The notes under the pieces were generated by a model. The model saw nothing but the letters and a program-made list of their open reading frames with translations. It did no database searches and was not told the DNA's origin. From assembly GCA_016235555.1 (NCBI GenBank), contig JACRKC010000069.1, positions 1-64,000 on the forward strand: a stretch of 64,000 nt of DNA. The letters are read 5' to 3'. Positions within the stretch are counted from its first letter, which is position 1. Every line of letters begins with the position of its first letter. Below, piece by piece: positions 54,121 to 62,207 of the stretch. The DNA comes from Verrucomicrobiota bacterium (lineage in GTDB: Bacteria > Verrucomicrobiota > Verrucomicrobiia > Opitutales > Opitutaceae). Both the position numbers and the translations under genes were made by a program.

Positions 54121-54840
54121 TTACCACCAGCGCCCCCACGCCACTTTGCGCTGAAAGCGAAGGAAACTTTCGTCACCGCGCACGCTCAGCCGCTGGATAT
54201 CCAGTCGGTCGCTCAGCGGAAGCGAATTAATGCGGTTGCCGACACGAAATGCGAACTCCACCCCGCCATCCGCCAACGCCTGTTTCATCGCCTGCAATAC
54301 CGGCCGGCTGCGCGGGCGCCCGCCATACGGATAAGCCAACGCCGGCGCCGGCGGAATCCCCATGGTGTGAAGGACGCCAAAACACCTCCGCACATCATCA
54401 GCCACGTCCGCGGCCGTGAGCTCCGCGTAGTTCACGTGGCGATGGGAATGCAGCGCGATCTCAAAACCCCGCGCTGCGAGTTCGCGAAGCTGGCCTTCGT
54501 CGAGCAGCGGGCGGGCCTCCGCCTCCCAGGCGCTCATCGCACCGATAAAGCCCGTCGGCACGAACACCACGGCGGGCACACCGAGCGCGCGGAGGACCGG
54601 CTCGGCCAACTCCAGCGTGTCGGCATAGCCATCGTCGAACGTCACCAATACGGTGTTCTCCGGCGGAATCGCCCGCCCCATTTCCGCCAGGGTCGTAAAC
54701 CGAAACCCCTCGGCCTGCAGCCAGCGCAGCTGGCGCTCGAGCTGAACCGCGCTCACCGTGTGTTCGCCGGATTGGTCGCGCGAAGTCTTGTGATACATGA
54801 GCACCCTCAGTCCGCGGCGAAAATACCAGCGCATGGCCAT
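54121..54840 (-). CDS. NodB-domain polysaccharide deacetylase family protein
   Basis: 239 residues, no clear signal peptide. NodB motifs: TFDDGYAD with catalytic Asp69 and metal ligand Asp70, HSHRH with metal-binding His131 and His135, and AYPYGG. N-terminus RGLRVLMYHKTS is typical of the family. Such enzymes remove N- or O-acetyl groups from polysaccharides; the substrate is not evident. Divergent from the glycosyltransferase gene with a 74-bp gap if that begins at 54915. Start at 54840 or the Met two codons later. Confidence 0.9.
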   Translation of the reverse strand: MAMRWYFRRGLRVLMYHKTSRDQSGEHTVSAVQLERQLRWLQAEGFRFTTLAEMGRAIPPENTVLVTFDDGYADTLELAEPVLRALGVPAVVFVPTGFIGAMSAWEAEARPLLDEGQLRELAARGFEIALHSHRHVNYAELTAADVADDVRRCFGVLHTMGIPPAPALAYPYGGRPRSRPVLQAMKQALADGGVEFAFRVGNRINSLPLSDRLDIQRLSVRGDESFLRFQRKVAWGRWW

Positions 54841-54914
54841 GATGGGTGAACGCGGGCACGAGAGTTGACAATCCCGTTGCTTTGGCGCGTTGCTGTCGGC
54901 GGCTCGCTGCGAAC

Positions 54915-55883
54915 GTGGCCACCCCCACCCCACTCCTCCCGCTCTCGGTCGTTATCATCGCGCACAACGAAGAAAGGCGCATCGGCGACTGCCTTGAGTC
55001 GGTCCGTGACCTGACCGGCGACATCGTCGTAGTCGATGGCGGCAGCCGCGACGGCACCGTCGAAGTCTGCCAGGAGCGGGGAGCCCGGGTGTTCGTCCGG
55101 GCGTGGCGCGGTTACGCCGATCAGAAAAATTTCGGCAACGGACAGGCCCGCCACGAATGGATACTTTCGCTGGATGCGGACGAGCGCGTGACGCCCGGGC
55201 TTGCAGCGGCCATCCGCCGGGCGTTTGGGTCCGGCGAGCCCGGCTGCGCTGCCTACTCGATTCGTTTTGAGAGTTATTTCGGCGTTCGACGAGTGCGCTT
55301 CGGCGCGTGGAACCCCGAGTGGCACGCGCGCTTGTTCGACCGGCGCGTGTGCGACTGGAATGCCGACGAGGTGCACGAGGGCCTGCGTGGACTGGAAGGC
55401 TGCTCCATCGGGCGGCTCGAAGGAAGAGTCCGGCACCTGACGGTCGCCACGCGGCGCGAACTCACCGCCAAGTCCGACCGCTACGCCGCGTTGTTCGCCT
55501 CGAAGTTACAGCGGCAGCGGCGCCGGCCGCACTGGACCAAGATCTGGTTCAACCCGGCGTGGCGGTTTTGTCGCGACTATTTTCTACGGGCCGGCGTGCT
55601 CGACGGCACCGCCGGACTGGCCATCGCGTGGGAGGCGGCGCGCTACACGCATCTAAAATACCGCGGAGCACTCGACCCGTGCCAGGCCCGTCGCGCCGCA
55701 TGGAGCGCTGGGAGCATTGCAACCGCCGCGTGCGCCGCGGCGTTCGCACTGGCCGCGTGGATGCCGCATTCCCACAAGCTCCCGACGGCCGGACTGCCCG
55801 GCACCGCCGTCAGTTCGAGTGAGGACGACGGCGGGATGGGCCGCTCGACGCTTCCGTATCTCGGTGAGGATGTGTCGAGCTGA
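54915..55883 (+). CDS. Family 2 glycosyltransferase (WaaE/LpsA-like)
   Basis: 322 residues with a proposed GTG start at 54915. GT-A core: LSVVIIAHNEERRIGDCLESV, VVDGGSRDGTVEVC, ADQKNFGN, LSLDADERVTP (DxD motif) and GAWNPEWHARLFDRR. A hydrophobic helix near 270-290 (AGSIATAACAAAFALAAWM) may attach it to the membrane. WaaE-like members add a glucose or heptose to lipopolysaccharide core. An earlier GTG at 54846 would leave only 5 bp to the divergent deacetylase start. The last 30 residues are low-complexity. Confidence 0.88.
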   Translation: MATPTPLLPLSVVIIAHNEERRIGDCLESVRDLTGDIVVVDGGSRDGTVEVCQERGARVFVRAWRGYADQKNFGNGQARHEWILSLDADERVTPGLAAAIRRAFGSGEPGCAAYSIRFESYFGVRRVRFGAWNPEWHARLFDRRVCDWNADEVHEGLRGLEGCSIGRLEGRVRHLTVATRRELTAKSDRYAALFASKLQRQRRRPHWTKIWFNPAWRFCRDYFLRAGVLDGTAGLAIAWEAARYTHLKYRGALDPCQARRAAWSAGSIATAACAAAFALAAWMPHSHKLPTAGLPGTAVSSSEDDGGMGRSTLPYLGEDVSS

Positions 55884-55907
55884 ATGCCGCCTCGCCGTCA
55901 CCTGCGG

Positions 55908-56097
55908 GTGTGACTCAGACTCAGGTCAGGAAACGGCGAAAAAGCCTGCCGAAGGCGCGCGCTCACCCGCGCCGGCTCGGCGTAGCGGCGGGCGTCCCCG
56001 CCCGGCGGTTCAGGACTTTCGCCCGATCCGTCGGCGGGCCGGGACCCCCGCCGCTGCAACCGAGGCCTTCGAGAACTGACCTCAGTTTGAGTTGCAC
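55908..56097. repeat. Nested palindromic element, type B copy 4 (long)
   Basis: Outer ends at 55908-55929 (GACTCAGACTCAGGTCAG) and 56076-56097 (CTGACCTCAGTTTGAGTT). The inner part is longer (about 190 bp in all) and holds GGCGGGCGTCCCCGCCCGGC, which is also present in inverse at 1-57. It ends 3 bp before the stop of the serine-hydrolase-like gene. Confidence 0.9.
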
Positions 56098-56100
56098 CCG

Positions 56101-57018
56101 TCACCTGCCGGTCCCGGCAGCGCTCCCCGCACGCGTCTCGCGCTGAAAGTAGGCGAGGGCGAGTTCAGCCGCCCGCGTGATGACCGCATCGGCCTTCGAA
56201 TAGTCGCGACGCACGCCGAGCGGCCCGAATTTTCCCTCCAGCGTCACGCAAAAAACGTAAGGATGGCCCGGGAGGAGGACGATCCCCTGGTCGCCACGAA
56301 ACGTCGGTCCCGAGGCCGATCGCCCCGCGAATCGCACGCCCAACGGCAGGTTGCGCTCAAAAAAACCGACGGCCGGCAGCGAAAGCATCTCGAGGACTGC
56401 GTCGGAGGTCGCGCGGTCCACCACTTGTCCGCGATAAATCAACTCGAGGGCACGCATCACCGCCCGGGGCGTGCCGACATTTTCGGGAGTGTTGGCCGGA
56501 GTCTTGACCCGGCTCACGGCGCGGCGCCGAAACTTGATCTCAGGCGTCCCCTGCGCAACGAGAGATGCGTTGATCCGGTCGATCCCCAGCACGTCGGTAA
56601 GCAGATTTGCCGCGCTGTTGTCGTTCACCGTGATGACGAGCGTCGCGTAGTCGCGCAGGCTCATCGACACCGTGCCGCGCCCGGTGTAGCGGAGCACCCC
56701 GAAACCGCCGGTGCGCGCCGACTCGGGCAGGGTCTGGATCTCCTCGAGCGAAACCCTGCCGGCTGCAGCCTGCCGGAACAGCTCCGTGATCAGGTGGATG
56801 CGAATACAGCTGCCCTGGATGAAAACGGCGTCAGGATTGACGAGGAACTGGTCGCCCGTGGTGAGATCCAAGACCGCGATGCCGGTGTGCAGCCCTGAGT
56901 TCCGGGCCAGATCCGCGAACTCGAGCCGCAGCTTCGCTTTGTCTGATTCAGACGCGGCTGGGGCGTCCGACCAACCGGCAATGATCGCGAAAAAAGGAAG
57001 AAGGAATCGCGCACGCAT
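56101..57018 (-). CDS. Class A beta-lactamase-fold protein with altered catalytic motifs
   Basis: 305 residues. Signal peptide RARFLLPFFAIIAGWSDAPAA. The fold pattern of beta-lactamase2 domains is visible: SGLHTGIAVLDLTTGDQFLVNPD, then RDYATLVITVNDNSAANLL and PRAVMRALELIYRGQV. The catalytic positions are changed: S-x-x-K is SCIR (Ser70, Arg73), the SDN loop is NDN (132-134) and the KTG box reads GRSASG. With the general-base Lys and SDN Ser replaced, ordinary beta-lactam hydrolysis is doubtful. It may be a peptidoglycan-binding or esterase-like relative. Its promoter lies in the gap toward the M20 gene. Confidence 0.78.
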   Translation of the reverse strand: MRARFLLPFFAIIAGWSDAPAASESDKAKLRLEFADLARNSGLHTGIAVLDLTTGDQFLVNPDAVFIQGSCIRIHLITELFRQAAAGRVSLEEIQTLPESARTGGFGVLRYTGRGTVSMSLRDYATLVITVNDNSAANLLTDVLGIDRINASLVAQGTPEIKFRRRAVSRVKTPANTPENVGTPRAVMRALELIYRGQVVDRATSDAVLEMLSLPAVGFFERNLPLGVRFAGRSASGPTFRGDQGIVLLPGHPYVFCVTLEGKFGPLGVRRDYSKADAVITRAAELALAYFQRETRAGSAAGTGR

Positions 57019-57120
57019 GGCCGTAGAAACACCGGGAACGCAAGTGTGGAAACTGCCCGGCGCCACGCAAGCCTCCGCTCCGTGAAAACGCCCTGCGCCG
57101 GCCGGGCCACGGATCGATGT

Positions 57121-58560
57121 TCAGTCGCGATAATTCAGGGCCGGCGGGCGATCCCCGAGGAGCGCGGCGTATTTGAACTCTTCGCCGCGTTTCTGCTTAA
57201 ACTCCGCCTTCGCTTTCGCGATCAGGTCGGGCTTGGTGAAGAGATCGACCGCAGTGCCGGCGATGGTCTTGGCGGCGACGTTCATGCCCTTCAAGCCGAG
57301 GGTTGTGCCGCCACAGGCCACCGCCTGCCAGCTGTGCGCGGGCGTGCCCGGCGCCCACGTCGCCGTGCGCACGCCGACCGTGGGAACCGCCCAGCTGACA
57401 TCACCGACATCCGTCGAGCCACCACCACCCTCGCGCGGCTGGTTCGGCACGTAAGGAGCAATGAGCGCCGCGGTCTCGGGCGCGGGCGCCTTGCCGTAAA
57501 CCGTCCGGCCGATCTTGAGCGCAAACTCGCGCTCCTCGGGCGTGTAATTCACGCCGCCAGCCGCCGTGAGATTGGCATGCATTGCCCGACCGAGCACATC
57601 GTTGATCAGCAGTTCGTAGACGCCGCCGGTGATCTCCACTTTCATCGTCGTGCCGGTGCCCATCGCGGCGCCGGTGGCGGCCTTTTCCACGCGATCCCAC
57701 ACGTCCTGCACAATTTCGCGGCTGGGGCTGCGGACGTAATAGTAGACCTCGGCAAACGCGGGCACGACATTGGGCGCCTCGCCGCCGCGGGTGATCACAT
57801 AGTGAATGCGCGTAGAGTCCGGCACATGCTCGCGCATCATGTTTACCATGTGGTCCATCGCCTCGACTGCATCGAGGGCGCTGCGTCCGCGCTCCGGCGA
57901 ACCGGCGGCGTGCGACGCCACGCCGTAGAAACGGAACTTGCCCGACTTGTTCGCGAGCGAACTCGCCATGGTGATCTGGTTGCGATCGCCGGCGTGCCAG
58001 TGGAGGACCACGTCGACATCCTTGAAGAGGCCGTCGCGCACCATGTAGACCTTGCCGGCGCCGCCCTCTTCCGCTGGCGTGCCGTAGAGGCGGACGGTGC
58101 CTTTCTGTCCCGTGGTTTTCATCCAGTCCTTGACGGCGATGGCGGCTTGAATCGACGCCGCGCCGAACAGGTGGTGACCGCAGGCATGGCCGGCCGCGGA
58201 GCCGGCGCGCTCCTTCTTCTCGGGCACGGCCTCCTGCGAGACGCCCGGCAACGCGTCGAATTCCGCCAGAATGCCGATGATGGGCGAGCCGCTGCCATAG
58301 GTCGCGATGAACGCCGTCGGAATCGCGGCGACCCCGGTCTGCACGGAGAACCCCTCGCTCTTCAACTGCTGCTGGAGCAGCGCGGAACTCCTGGTTTCGC
58401 GATAGCCGACCTCGGCGTAGTCCCAGATTTTCAGCGCGATGTCTTCGTAGACTTTCTTCTGCGCGTCGATGCGCGAGAAGAGTTCCGGCTTGGAAGTCTG
58501 GCCGTGCGTGACCAGCGCAAGACCGGACGTGAGGAGCAGCAAACAGAGGAAGCGTTTCAT
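57121..58560 (-). CDS. Secreted M20 family amidohydrolase (AbgB-like)
   Basis: 479 residues. Signal peptide KRFLCLLLLTSGLALVTHG. M20 features: IIGILAEFDALPG, metal-binding HACGHHLFG, GTPAEEGGAGKVYMV with catalytic/metal Glu pair, a dimerisation domain (FRFYGVASHAAGSPERGRSALDAVEAMDHMVNMMREH) and a C-terminal GGGGSTDVGDVSW and AHSWQAVACGGTTLG. It resembles the p-aminobenzoyl-glutamate hydrolase B subunit group, but is exported here, so it probably cleaves an acyl-amino acid or peptide outside the cytoplasm. A hairpin plus T-run lies 21 bp upstream of the ATG. Confidence 0.88.
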   Translation of the reverse strand: MKRFLCLLLLTSGLALVTHGQTSKPELFSRIDAQKKVYEDIALKIWDYAEVGYRETRSSALLQQQLKSEGFSVQTGVAAIPTAFIATYGSGSPIIGILAEFDALPGVSQEAVPEKKERAGSAAGHACGHHLFGAASIQAAIAVKDWMKTTGQKGTVRLYGTPAEEGGAGKVYMVRDGLFKDVDVVLHWHAGDRNQITMASSLANKSGKFRFYGVASHAAGSPERGRSALDAVEAMDHMVNMMREHVPDSTRIHYVITRGGEAPNVVPAFAEVYYYVRSPSREIVQDVWDRVEKAATGAAMGTGTTMKVEITGGVYELLINDVLGRAMHANLTAAGGVNYTPEEREFALKIGRTVYGKAPAPETAALIAPYVPNQPREGGGGSTDVGDVSWAVPTVGVRTATWAPGTPAHSWQAVACGGTTLGLKGMNVAAKTIAGTAVDLFTKPDLIAKAKAEFKQKRGEEFKYAALLGDRPPALNYRD

Positions 58561-58581
58561 GTGGGTCGCGACAGGAGGGAG

Positions 58582-58610
58582 AAAAAAATGCACCCGCGCA
58601 AGCGCGCGGG
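58582..58610 (-). terminator. Terminator-like hairpin just upstream of the M20 gene
   Basis: On the minus strand CCCGCGC-GCTT-GCGCGGG is followed by TGCA and seven T residues. It lies 21 bp before the M20 start. It could end transcription from the outer-membrane-like gene far upstream, or act as a leader attenuator. Confidence 0.6.
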
Positions 58611-58652
58611 CGCGGCGTGGCCGTGGCGGGCGCATCTCACTTTCCTGCCACG

Positions 58653-58705
58653 CGGAGGGGCGCTTTTCCAAGCGCCCAAGCCCGGCGGTTGAAACCGCCG
58701 CTCCG
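58653..58705. repeat. Palindromic repeat GGAGCGGCGGTTT family, copy 1
   Basis: Hairpins GGGCGCTTTTCCAAGCGCCC and GGCGGTTGAAACCGCC lie side by side, bounded by CGGAG and CTCCG. The same arrangement is at 60471-60531. The 379-bp gap 58561-58939 otherwise holds a terminator-like hairpin and one further small repeat. Confidence 0.85.
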
Positions 58706-58903
58706 TCGCGCTCGCCGGACGACAAGAGACTGAGATACACCCGTCGTCGCTGAGGCATCCCGCCTCAGGATTTGGAGGCTGTTCCACCTCTTTGTCCGAG
58801 GAGACGGACGCGCCGAGGCACAATCCCCTTCTCACGCCCCCACTTCACCCTGGCCCACAGACACCGTTGCGATGTCCGCGGCACGAAAGCCCCGAACGTT
58901 TCA

Positions 58904-58929
58904 CCGGCGGCCATGGACCGCCGCTACAA
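58904..58929. repeat. Isolated inner core of the nested palindromic family
   Basis: CCGGCGGCCATGGACCGCCG followed by CTACAA is like the inner hairpins of the nested elements but has no outer inverted ends. It ends 10 bp before the stop of the next gene. Confidence 0.7.
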
Positions 58930-58939
58930 CTGAAACGCC

Positions 58940-60187
58940 TCAGAAGCGGATCGTCATGCCCGCGCGCATGCCGCTCTGGTTGGCGAGGTCGATGCGCGAA
59001 GAGTATTGGGCGGCGGTCGTGTTGACGTTCTGGGTGTATGCGCCGGTGCTCTGGAACACGGCGCCCGCATAAAAACCAGTGCGCTCGGTCAGTTCGAATT
59101 GCAGCGTGGCGTCGGCGTAGTAACCCGGCAGCAGCTTGCTGGTGCTATTCTCGCTGATGTCCGAAATCTCCACGCCGGTGTCGGGCGCAAACGACTGCGT
59201 GACCGTATAGGTGCTGCCGGCGTAGACGAGCGCGGCACCGAGGCTGAAGTTGGCCCGCAGCCGCGTCGTGATCGGAAAGAAGACCGTCGGGCCGGCGCGG
59301 AACGTGTAATAGGCCCCCCGCACGCGCCAGTGGTTGGTGACGCTGGTCGAGTCCTGCGTCTTCGTCTCCTTGCGCTCGACGGGCTGGCTGGAGATGAGCG
59401 TGCTGGTATCCGTGGTCACGGACTGCGCGGTGCCGTCGGGGTTGAGGAGGGCGGCGCCGTTGGCATCGGTGACGCTGAACGTGCCGGTGCTCGGCGAAGT
59501 ATAAGGGGCGTCAGGAACGGGCTGGCCGTTCAGCGAATAGAGGTCGGTCAGGGTGGTGAGATTCGACTGCACGGTGTCCGAAGTCTTCGCATTGAGGTCG
59601 TTGACCGTCATGCCAGCCATCAGCAGCCACGAGATGTTCGTTTTGCGGAATTTTCCCATGTCGCGTGACACGGTGAGCTCGATGCCGGAATTGCGCGTGC
59701 CGCTGGCCGGGCGCAGCCTGGAATCGACGACGTCCGCGGTGTAGTTGTTCAGGGCCACCAGGCCGTCAGCGGTGAGCTGCTTGCTGCTGATGTAATTCCA
59801 GCTGTTGGTGCGGCCGTCGGGCGCGATGGGATCGGTCAACGTCGCCCCGCTGACAGGGTCCGTGATGGGATTGCCGTCCGCGTCGACCCGCGTGGTCGCC
59901 CGCGTGTCGAGATGGACTGCGCCGTCGTGATAGGCCCGGGCGATGTTGGTCGCGCTCCGCGCGCCGGCGTCCTCGCTGGTCGCCAGCCGCCCTTTGCCGC
60001 CAAACTTCATTTTCGGTCCGCTCAACATCCGAAAACCCGTCGATAGGATGCTCTTCGGGACGTAGATGTAGTCGTCGAGGTTGCTGAAGTCGGGAATCTC
60101 GGTGGGTGGCTTTTGTTGCTGTTCGTCCTGGGCGCGAACGAGGCCGAGGGTGGCGAAAACCACGAGGGCGAGGCGGAGATGTCTCAT
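58940..60187 (-). CDS. Exported outer-membrane-barrel-like protein of unknown function
   Basis: 415 residues. Signal peptide RHLRLALVVFATLGLVRA. The middle contains low-complexity Thr/Asp/Ser-rich loops (TTRVDADGNPITDPVSG, TSTLISSQPVERKETKTQD). The C-terminal part shows alternating hydrophobic strands (RANFSLGAALVYAG, YADATLQFELTERTGFYAGA) and ends in an aromatic strand, RAGMTIRF, a feature of outer-membrane proteins. I do not recognise a named family. The ATG at 60187 begins the signal directly. Palindromic repeats flank it. Confidence 0.75.
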   Translation of the reverse strand: MRHLRLALVVFATLGLVRAQDEQQQKPPTEIPDFSNLDDYIYVPKSILSTGFRMLSGPKMKFGGKGRLATSEDAGARSATNIARAYHDGAVHLDTRATTRVDADGNPITDPVSGATLTDPIAPDGRTNSWNYISSKQLTADGLVALNNYTADVVDSRLRPASGTRNSGIELTVSRDMGKFRKTNISWLLMAGMTVNDLNAKTSDTVQSNLTTLTDLYSLNGQPVPDAPYTSPSTGTFSVTDANGAALLNPDGTAQSVTTDTSTLISSQPVERKETKTQDSTSVTNHWRVRGAYYTFRAGPTVFFPITTRLRANFSLGAALVYAGSTYTVTQSFAPDTGVEISDISENSTSKLLPGYYADATLQFELTERTGFYAGAVFQSTGAYTQNVNTTAAQYSSRIDLANQSGMRAGMTIRF

Positions 60188-60295
60188 GCAGATTGGGTGG
60201 GTGCCGGCCTTGGACGGCACGGCGTGGAAAATGTTGCATCCAGATTCAGGGTGCGACCCCGCCTGCGTCAACAGGGGAGTTTTGGCGCCGGACGG

Positions 60296-60431
60296 GGGTA
60301 ACAGGAAGTGAGGTCAGTAAACAGAGGCCTTGGTTGTAGCGGCGGTCTGCGACCGCCGGCGATGCGCCAAGGGGTCTCATTCGGCGGTCGCAGACCGCCG
60401 CTACAGCTGGCTGACCTCGTCCTTTTGCGCC
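60296..60431. repeat. Nested palindromic element, type A copy 4
   Basis: Left end at 60296-60317 (AACAGGAAGTGAGGTCAG), right end from 60411 (CTGACCTCGTCC...), the latter partly decayed. Inner cores GGCGGTCTGCGACCGCC and GGCGGTCGCAGACCGCCGC match the copy at 10151-10285 closely. Confidence 0.9.
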
Positions 60432-60470
60432 GCGGACGGGGGCACATCGCGGTTTCTTGCATGACAGCGA

Positions 60471-60531
60471 ACGGAGCGGCGCTTTGTAAGCGCCGAGGCT
60501 GCGGGCTCGGCGGTTAGAAACCGCCGCTCCG
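60471..60531. repeat. Palindromic repeat GGAGCGGCGGTTT family, copy 2
   Basis: ACGGAGCGGCGCTTTGTAAG followed by CGCCG, then GGCGGTTAGAAACCGCCGC ending in TCCGT. Two adjacent hairpins within an outer CGGAGCGG/CCGCTCCG pair, as at 58653-58705. The gap 60188-60615 holds this and the preceding element and no supported gene. Confidence 0.87.
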
Positions 60532-60615
60532 TTCGCCGAGAGCCAGACGTGCAAAAAGCGAGATGCGCGCCGGACGGGGCCACGACGGGGCCGGCCCCAC
60601 CCGCCGGCCGGGCGC

Positions 60616-61329
60616 CTACTCGTTGAACTCGTCGCGCCTGGCTGCGGTTTCGTCGGCGGCCTTGAGCGCGGCCGCCGCCTGGGGGTCGAGGGCGGCTTCG
60701 CGCTCCTTCAGCCGGCGCTCCCACGCCCGCAAATCCTCCGTCCGCTGCTCCTGCTCGATCTCCTTTTCCTGCTGAGCCTGCACCTTCTCAAACAGCTTGG
60801 TCTCGCTCTCGTCGAGAAACTGCTCCCGCTCGCGTTGCGCCTGCTTGGCCTCCTTCAGGCCGGCCTCCTGCCGCTCGAGTTCGGCGCGCAACTGTTCGAG
60901 GGCTGCTTTCTCCTCGGGCGAGGCGGCCGCCTGGGCCGGCGCGGGCCGGCGGGCGGCGGCGAGCAGTTTCTCCCGCGCCATCAGCAGCGCCTCGGACTCG
61001 GCGATTTCGCGTTCCCGGTCCGCCAGGCGCGCCTCGGCGTCGGCCAGCGCCCGTTCGCGCTCGGCGAGCGTGTGTTCCAGTTGGCGAAGGGATTTTTCGA
61101 GCTCGGCCACCTGGGCGGGCGGCGCGGCGGCCGGGCCGCCGAACGGCGAACGCGTGGCCGACACGATCGCCTTGATCGATTCGCGGGCAGCCGCGGAGGC
61201 TTCCGACACCGCATAGGGATCGCGGGTCGCGATCGGACGGCGGCGGAGCGACAACGCCGGCACGGCGCCACCGGGCCCGCGAGCCCCGGGAAATCGAATC
61301 GTTGGTCCAGGCGGCGGAGCGTCTGACAT
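60616..61329 (-). CDS. Coiled-coil protein of unknown function
   Basis: 237 residues, no signal peptide. Residues 1-60 are Pro/Gly-rich; about 70-130 and 138-235 are long charged heptad-like helices (AELEKSLRQLEHTLAERERALADAEARLADRE, EQLRAELERQEAGLKEAKQAQREREQFLDE). No recognised family. It lies 6 bp after a helical protein gene, downstream of an orphan ParA gene, in a co-oriented string. A scaffolding role with that ParA is plausible but unproven. Confidence 0.75.
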   Translation of the reverse strand: MSDAPPPGPTIRFPGARGPGGAVPALSLRRRPIATRDPYAVSEASAAARESIKAIVSATRSPFGGPAAAPPAQVAELEKSLRQLEHTLAERERALADAEARLADREREIAESEALLMAREKLLAAARRPAPAQAAASPEEKAALEQLRAELERQEAGLKEAKQAQREREQFLDESETKLFEKVQAQQEKEIEQEQRTEDLRAWERRLKEREAALDPQAAAALKAADETAARRDEFNE

Positions 61330-61335
61330 GGGAGA

Positions 61336-62187
61336 CTATTTGCGACCGAACAGCCGGCCGAAGAAACCGGGCTTTTTCTCCCCGGCGCCAGCCGGCGCCC
61401 CCGCCGGAGTTTTGGCCGTGAGGTGGGGCCGCAAGAGCGCCGCCGCCTTTTGTTCGGTCGCCGGGTCGTTGAGCATGATGAAATGCCGCGGAAGCGCGCC
61501 GCCCGCGGCGAGATCGCGCTCGATGGCCGCGAGTTCGTCCTTGAACCAACCTGTCGCCTGCTGCGCGTGTTTGATCGGATCGGGCGAGCGGGTGGCTTGC
61601 GCGAGCGCTTCAACGAGGTGCAGACCCTTCGCGCCGCGGCGGAACGGCAGCGCCTCCGCGAGCGCGGCCTCATCGACGTGCGAGAGCGCGTTGAGCAGTT
61701 TCTTGAAGTCCCCGCCCACGATCACGCTCTGCGCCATGGTTTGGGCGAACACCGCGAATTCCCCGAGCGTGGCGAGCTTCTCCAGTTTGCAGAATTCGAG
61801 CGTGCCCGCTTCGAGCGCGGTCAGCCCCATGGGAAAATCCTGCGGGATGCCGAGTTTCGCGAGGTTTTTGAGCAGCGGGTTGTCGCGCTCCTCGGCGGCC
61901 TTCGTCTGCTCCACCATCTCGCCGAACGGGCTGTCAAAGGCGAGCGTGTCCTTGAGGATGCCGATCAATTGATCGATGCGCTCGGGCTTCTGGCCCTTGA
62001 GCTGGAGCAGCTCGATCACCTCGTCGAAGGCCAGATCGATGTATTTCGCCGGGGTCTCCTCCTTGCCCTTGATCGGCCAGTCAGGGCCGTCGAGATTTTG
62101 CGCGAGGCTGCTCAGCGCGGTGTCAACCATGATGGAGGTCGCAAACGCGCTGCGCACTTCGTCCCAGTCTTTGGCGGTGGATTTCAT
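61336..62187 (-). CDS. Helical cytosolic protein of unknown function next to ParA
   Basis: 283 residues from the ATG at 62187; a GTG at 62211 overlapping the parA stop (GTGA) would add 8 residues. Predominantly alpha-helical (FDEVIELLQLKGQKPERIDQLIGILKDTLAF, LEKLATLGEFAVFAQTM), with a C-terminal basic tail KKPGFFGRLFGRK that could bind membrane or DNA. I recognise no family. Tight linkage to parA and the coiled-coil gene suggests a joint positioning system. Confidence 0.75.
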   Translation of the reverse strand: MKSTAKDWDEVRSAFATSIMVDTALSSLAQNLDGPDWPIKGKEETPAKYIDLAFDEVIELLQLKGQKPERIDQLIGILKDTLAFDSPFGEMVEQTKAAEERDNPLLKNLAKLGIPQDFPMGLTALEAGTLEFCKLEKLATLGEFAVFAQTMAQSVIVGGDFKKLLNALSHVDEAALAEALPFRRGAKGLHLVEALAQATRSPDPIKHAQQATGWFKDELAAIERDLAAGGALPRHFIMLNDPATEQKAAALLRPHLTAKTPAGAPAGAGEKKPGFFGRLFGRK

Positions 62188-62207
62188 GGAGCGGAATTCA
62201 GCCGGCC

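Noticed and set aside
56101-57018. Antibiotic-resistance beta-lactamase
   Set aside because: Catalytic Lys73 and the SDN serine are replaced and the KTG box is altered, so resistance cannot be claimed.
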